From assembly GCA_003541895.1 (NCBI GenBank), contig DPLR01000572.1, positions 1 through 7,152 of the forward strand: a stretch of 7,152 nucleotides of DNA, in the 5' to 3' direction. Shown here piece by piece: positions 5,171-7,152 of this stretch. The translations under genes were made by a program, and so were the position numbers. This DNA is from Cytophagales bacterium (GTDB lineage Bacteria > Bacteroidota > Bacteroidia > Cytophagales > Cyclobacteriaceae). The first letter of the stretch is position 1, and the number at the start of each line of letters is the position of its first letter. The notes beneath the pieces were generated by a model, which saw nothing but the letters and a program-made list of their open reading frames with translations, ran no database searches and was not told where the DNA came from.

Positions 5171-6310
5171 ATGAGTAAAACTGTTTACATCTTAGGCGCA
5201 GGGTTTTCAATGCCTGCGGGTGCACCATCCCAGGGAGGACTTATAAAAAATATTTTTGAGTTAAAGAAAGGTGGGAATGCGAGAAACAAAATTGAGATAA
5301 AAAAATGGGTTAATGACTTTGAAAATTTTCTAGGTAACTCTCTTTGTATTGATCGTAAGCGAATGCTTGATGTTACCTTTGAAGATATTTTCACACCTCT
5401 TGACCGATGTCTAATTGATGAAATTTCATTTAGGGATATGGATCTAAAAACTCTTGACGATAAACGAGAGAAGTTTTATAATCTCATAATAATAGCACTT
5501 AGAAATTCATTGCAAAATAGAGAATCCCCTTACATTGAACAATTCGCAAAACATCTTGTAAAACTGGCGAGGAAGAGACTAAAAGATGAAAAGAATGATG
5601 CCGTTTCAGTTATATCTACAAACTGGGATATTCTGCTTGACAACTCCATACAAAACCTAATTAATAATGAGGCAAAACCGAGAAATGCAGATTTCTCTGG
5701 AGTGGTTGACTACTGTTGTTACATAAGCTCGCTTGATGAAAATGATAGTCGAATTAAACCGGGATTATACGCCTTAGGAAAAGGAAGATATAATGTAAAA
5801 CTTTTGAAGCTGCATGGTTCAATGAATTGGTTACAGTGTCCAAAGTGCCAACGGTTATTTGTCAAATTTTATCGATTTTGGACTGGGGGCTATGTGTTCC
5901 ATAAGCAACATTGTAGGCATTGTAAGGAAAATTTTAAGAGTTCAGATGCACCTGACACTAAACTTCGGACAAATTTAATTATGCCAACTTTCCTTAAAGA
6001 TTTGAATAACTTTCAAATAAAGCTCATCTGGCAAAATGCAGGCATTGAGCTATCTGAGGCTGACCAAGTTGTTTTTATTGGATACTCACTTCCACAGGCG
6101 GACTTTGAATTAAGACAGTTGCTTTCTAGAATGATAAGGAAGGATGCAAAAATTGAAATTGTACTAACAGATCATGATGACCCAAAAAATTATTCGGATA
6201 GCAGCAAACACAATTCAGCAGGCTTTAGATATGGAGTCTTCTTTAGTGGACGGAGACCAAAAATCTTTTATGATGGAGTCGAAAAGTACATTGATGATAA
6301 CTTTAAATAA
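5171..6310 (+). CDS. Second SIR2-family protein, with a zinc-ribbon-like cysteine module
   Basis: This 379-residue protein starts almost directly with the NAD-binding loop: VYILGAGFSMPAGAP with GAGFS at 9-13. Further signatures are STNWDILLDN at 149-158 (Asn151, Asp153), KLHGSMNW at 213-220 with the predicted catalytic His215, and GYSLPQADFE at 304-313. Directly after the HGS motif come CPKC (223-226) and CRHC (248-251), the four-cysteine arrangement of a zinc ribbon in the place where classical sirtuins carry their zinc module. LIMPTFLKD at 269-277 is a further segment seen in SIR2-like proteins. Beyond the motifs it shows little similarity to the first SIR2 protein, so it is not a recent duplicate. 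It may be a second NAD+-consuming effector, a sensor or a deacylase-like regulator; this cannot be decided from sequence. All key residues are present, so it is probably active. Confidence 0.87.
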   Translation: MSKTVYILGAGFSMPAGAPSQGGLIKNIFELKKGGNARNKIEIKKWVNDFENFLGNSLCIDRKRMLDVTFEDIFTPLDRCLIDEISFRDMDLKTLDDKREKFYNLIIIALRNSLQNRESPYIEQFAKHLVKLARKRLKDEKNDAVSVISTNWDILLDNSIQNLINNEAKPRNADFSGVVDYCCYISSLDENDSRIKPGLYALGKGRYNVKLLKLHGSMNWLQCPKCQRLFVKFYRFWTGGYVFHKQHCRHCKENFKSSDAPDTKLRTNLIMPTFLKDLNNFQIKLIWQNAGIELSEADQVVFIGYSLPQADFELRQLLSRMIRKDAKIEIVLTDHDDPKNYSDSSKHNSAGFRYGVFFSGRRPKIFYDGVEKYIDDNFK

Positions 6311-6322
6311 TAGTATAGAGCA

Positions 6323-6355
6323 CCTCGCCATCGTTGCTGTTCTTCACCAACGATC
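6323..6355 (-). repeat. Hairpin repeat, copy 1 after the operon
   Basis: This is a 33-base element from CCTCGCC to CGATC that differs from the copy at 6394-6426 at one base by my reading. Its stem pairs ATCGTTGCTG (6330-6339) with CACCAACGAT (6345-6354) around TTCTT, with one mismatch caused by that base. It starts 12 bases after the stop of the second SIR2 gene. There is no T-run, so it is not a typical intrinsic terminator, though it may slow transcription or protect the 3' end. The strand given is opposite to the left copy at 1791-1819. Confidence 0.65.
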
Positions 6356-6393
6356 ATTAAGTTAAAGAACCAAAGGCAGTATCAATTGCCGTC

Positions 6394-6426
6394 CCTCGCC
6401 ATCGTTGGTGTTCTTCACCAACGATC
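6394..6426 (-). repeat. Hairpin repeat, copy 2 (perfect stem)
   Basis: This has the same 33-base element as 6323-6355, spaced 71 bases start to start. The stem is perfect: ATCGTTGGTG (6401-6410) and CACCAACGAT (6416-6425) with the loop TTCTT. It lies between two convergent genes, 34 bases from the ABC gene stop. A family of dispersed, REP-like intergenic palindromes is the simplest explanation. Confidence 0.7.
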
Positions 6427-6460
6427 TTGATGCAAAGTTTGCCGGAAATCTCCGTCAAAG

Positions 6461-7081
6461 CTATTGCTTCACAATACACCCATCTTCCATTTCAATGATT
6501 CGGTTGGTGCCTTCGGCAAAAGCGGGATCATGAGTAACAATCAACAGTGTCTGCTGGAAATTTTTTGCTAGTTCTTTGAAAGTATCAAAAACGATCTGGC
6601 TGTTTTTTTTGTCAAGGTTTCCAGTAGGTTCATCGCCCATGATGATCAGCGGATCGTTGATCAACGATCGCGCTATAGCAACACGCTGTTTCTCTCCTCC
6701 AGAAAGTTGATTTGCATTCTTATGTGCTAATTCTTTTATGCCTAGAATATCCAGCTTCTTGAGAGCACGTTCAATAATTTCTTCTTCCGAATATCTCCCC
6801 AGTCGCAAGGCTGGTAGCATCACATTTTTTAGAACCGAAAACTCATTCAATAAATAATGAAACTGAAATACAAATCCGATTTTTTCATTCCTAACTCGGG
6901 CAAGTTCTTTCTCTTTCCGGTGCTCCATTGGTTCACCATCAATGATAAGTTGCCCTTTATAATCTGTGTCCATGGTGGAAAGAATATAAAGCAACGTTGA
7001 TTTTCCGCATCCTGATTTGCCCATAATCGAAACAAACTCACCGGCCTCGATTGAGAACGTTATGTGCCTGAGCACTTCCAC
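6461..7081 (-). CDS. LolD-like ABC transporter ATP-binding protein; true start probably upstream of the GTG used here
   Basis: This cytoplasmic ATPase of the LolD/MacB-type exporter group would drive a membrane permease not seen in the window. With numbering from the GTG at 7079-7081 (206 residues), the motifs are Walker A GKSGCGKST (21-28, plus Thr29), Q-loop Gln73 in VFQFHYLL, signature LSGGE (126-130), Walker B IIMGDEP (146-152) with Glu151, D-loop GNLD (154-157) and H-loop His184. All are intact. The reading frame continues upstream with residues ILQAIDIGKSFYDPVT, matching the usual first strand of this family, but there is no ATG, GTG or TTG before an in-frame stop at 7142-7144. An ATT at 7127-7129 with AAGGAAAG (7136-7143) just before it could be a rare start. 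The 3' end is convergent with the defence operon. It looks like a host gene. Confidence 0.85.
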   Translation of the reverse strand: MEVLRHITFSIEAGEFVSIMGKSGCGKSTLLYILSTMDTDYKGQLIIDGEPMEHRKEKELARVRNEKIGFVFQFHYLLNEFSVLKNVMLPALRLGRYSEEEIIERALKKLDILGIKELAHKNANQLSGGEKQRVAIARSLINDPLIIMGDEPTGNLDKKNSQIVFDTFKELAKNFQQTLLIVTHDPAFAEGTNRIIEMEDGCIVKQ

Positions 7082-7152
7082 GGTTACCGGATCATAAAAG
7101 CTTTTACCAATATCAATTGCTTGAAGAATCGGGCGCTTTCCTTATTTTTCTT

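Larger units (their letters stand above)
1917..6310 (+). other. Candidate four-gene defence operon: SIR2, HerA ATPase, KTSC, zinc-ribbon SIR2
   Basis: Four genes lie on one strand with almost no space: the first two overlap by four bases (ATGA at 3149-3152), and the next two junctions have gaps of three bases each (4949-4951 and 5168-5170). Such packing implies one transcript and coupled translation. The first two genes are the known SIR2-HerA antiphage pair. The two following genes have similar low-GC composition and look like part of the same unit. No transposase, integrase or other mobile gene is visible inside. Confidence 0.75.

Noticed and set aside
6174..6365. Overlapping 63-codon plus-strand frame at the end of the second SIR2 gene
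   Set aside because: It is an out-of-frame shadow of the SIR2 gene running into the hairpin repeat and has no recognisable product.
6323..6426. Intrinsic terminators for the operon or the ABC gene
   Set aside because: The hairpins are good, but neither strand has the following T-run; they are better described as dispersed palindromic repeats, though they may still affect transcript ends.

Overview
The window looks like an accessory region of a Bacteroidota chromosome (Chitinophagia, Saprospiria or Cytophagia type; the exact group cannot be fixed from this sequence). The reasons are a left-hand gene from a fibronectin type III family common in that phylum, an LolD-like ABC ATPase closest to Bacteroidota members I remember, little or no Shine-Dalgarno sequence before most genes, and a purine/pyrimidine-biased low-complexity spacer of a kind seen between Bacteroidota genes. 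Base composition changes along the window: a sampled 60-base stretch is about 57% GC in the left gene, about 37% in the central genes and about 43% in the ABC gene. This fits a central block acquired by transfer.

Layout. Bases 1-610 (minus) carry the 5' part of a fibronectin type III protein. Bases 611-1916 hold no convincing gene but are rich in structure: a low-complexity pyrimidine-rich tract (about 740-925), a T-rich tract (about 930-1090), three consecutive potential hairpins (1096-1197), a degenerate 41-bp tandem array (1207-1494) ending in a perfect hairpin, nested inverted repeats (1574-1666), a small inverted repeat (1714-1741) and a hairpin repeat (1791-1819). Bases 1917-6310 (plus) hold four tightly packed genes: a SIR2-domain protein, a HerA-type ATPase, a small KTSC-domain protein and a second SIR2-domain protein with a zinc-ribbon-like cysteine module. 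Two more copies of the hairpin repeat follow (6323-6355 and 6394-6426), in the opposite orientation to the left copy. Bases 6461 to the right edge (minus) carry an LolD-like ABC ATPase gene whose 5' end is unusual.

How the genes work together. The first two genes match the known SIR2-HerA antiphage arrangement, in which the SIR2 protein depletes NAD+ (and may act as a nuclease in some versions) and the HerA hexamer assembles with it. Here the pair is continued, with gaps of only three bases, by a KTSC protein and a second, divergent SIR2 protein. I do not recall this four-gene form as a described defence system, and it is the main candidate for novelty. The roles of genes three and four are inference. 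The outer genes (fibronectin protein and ABC ATPase) look like ordinary chromosomal genes and probably mark the edges of the acquired region.
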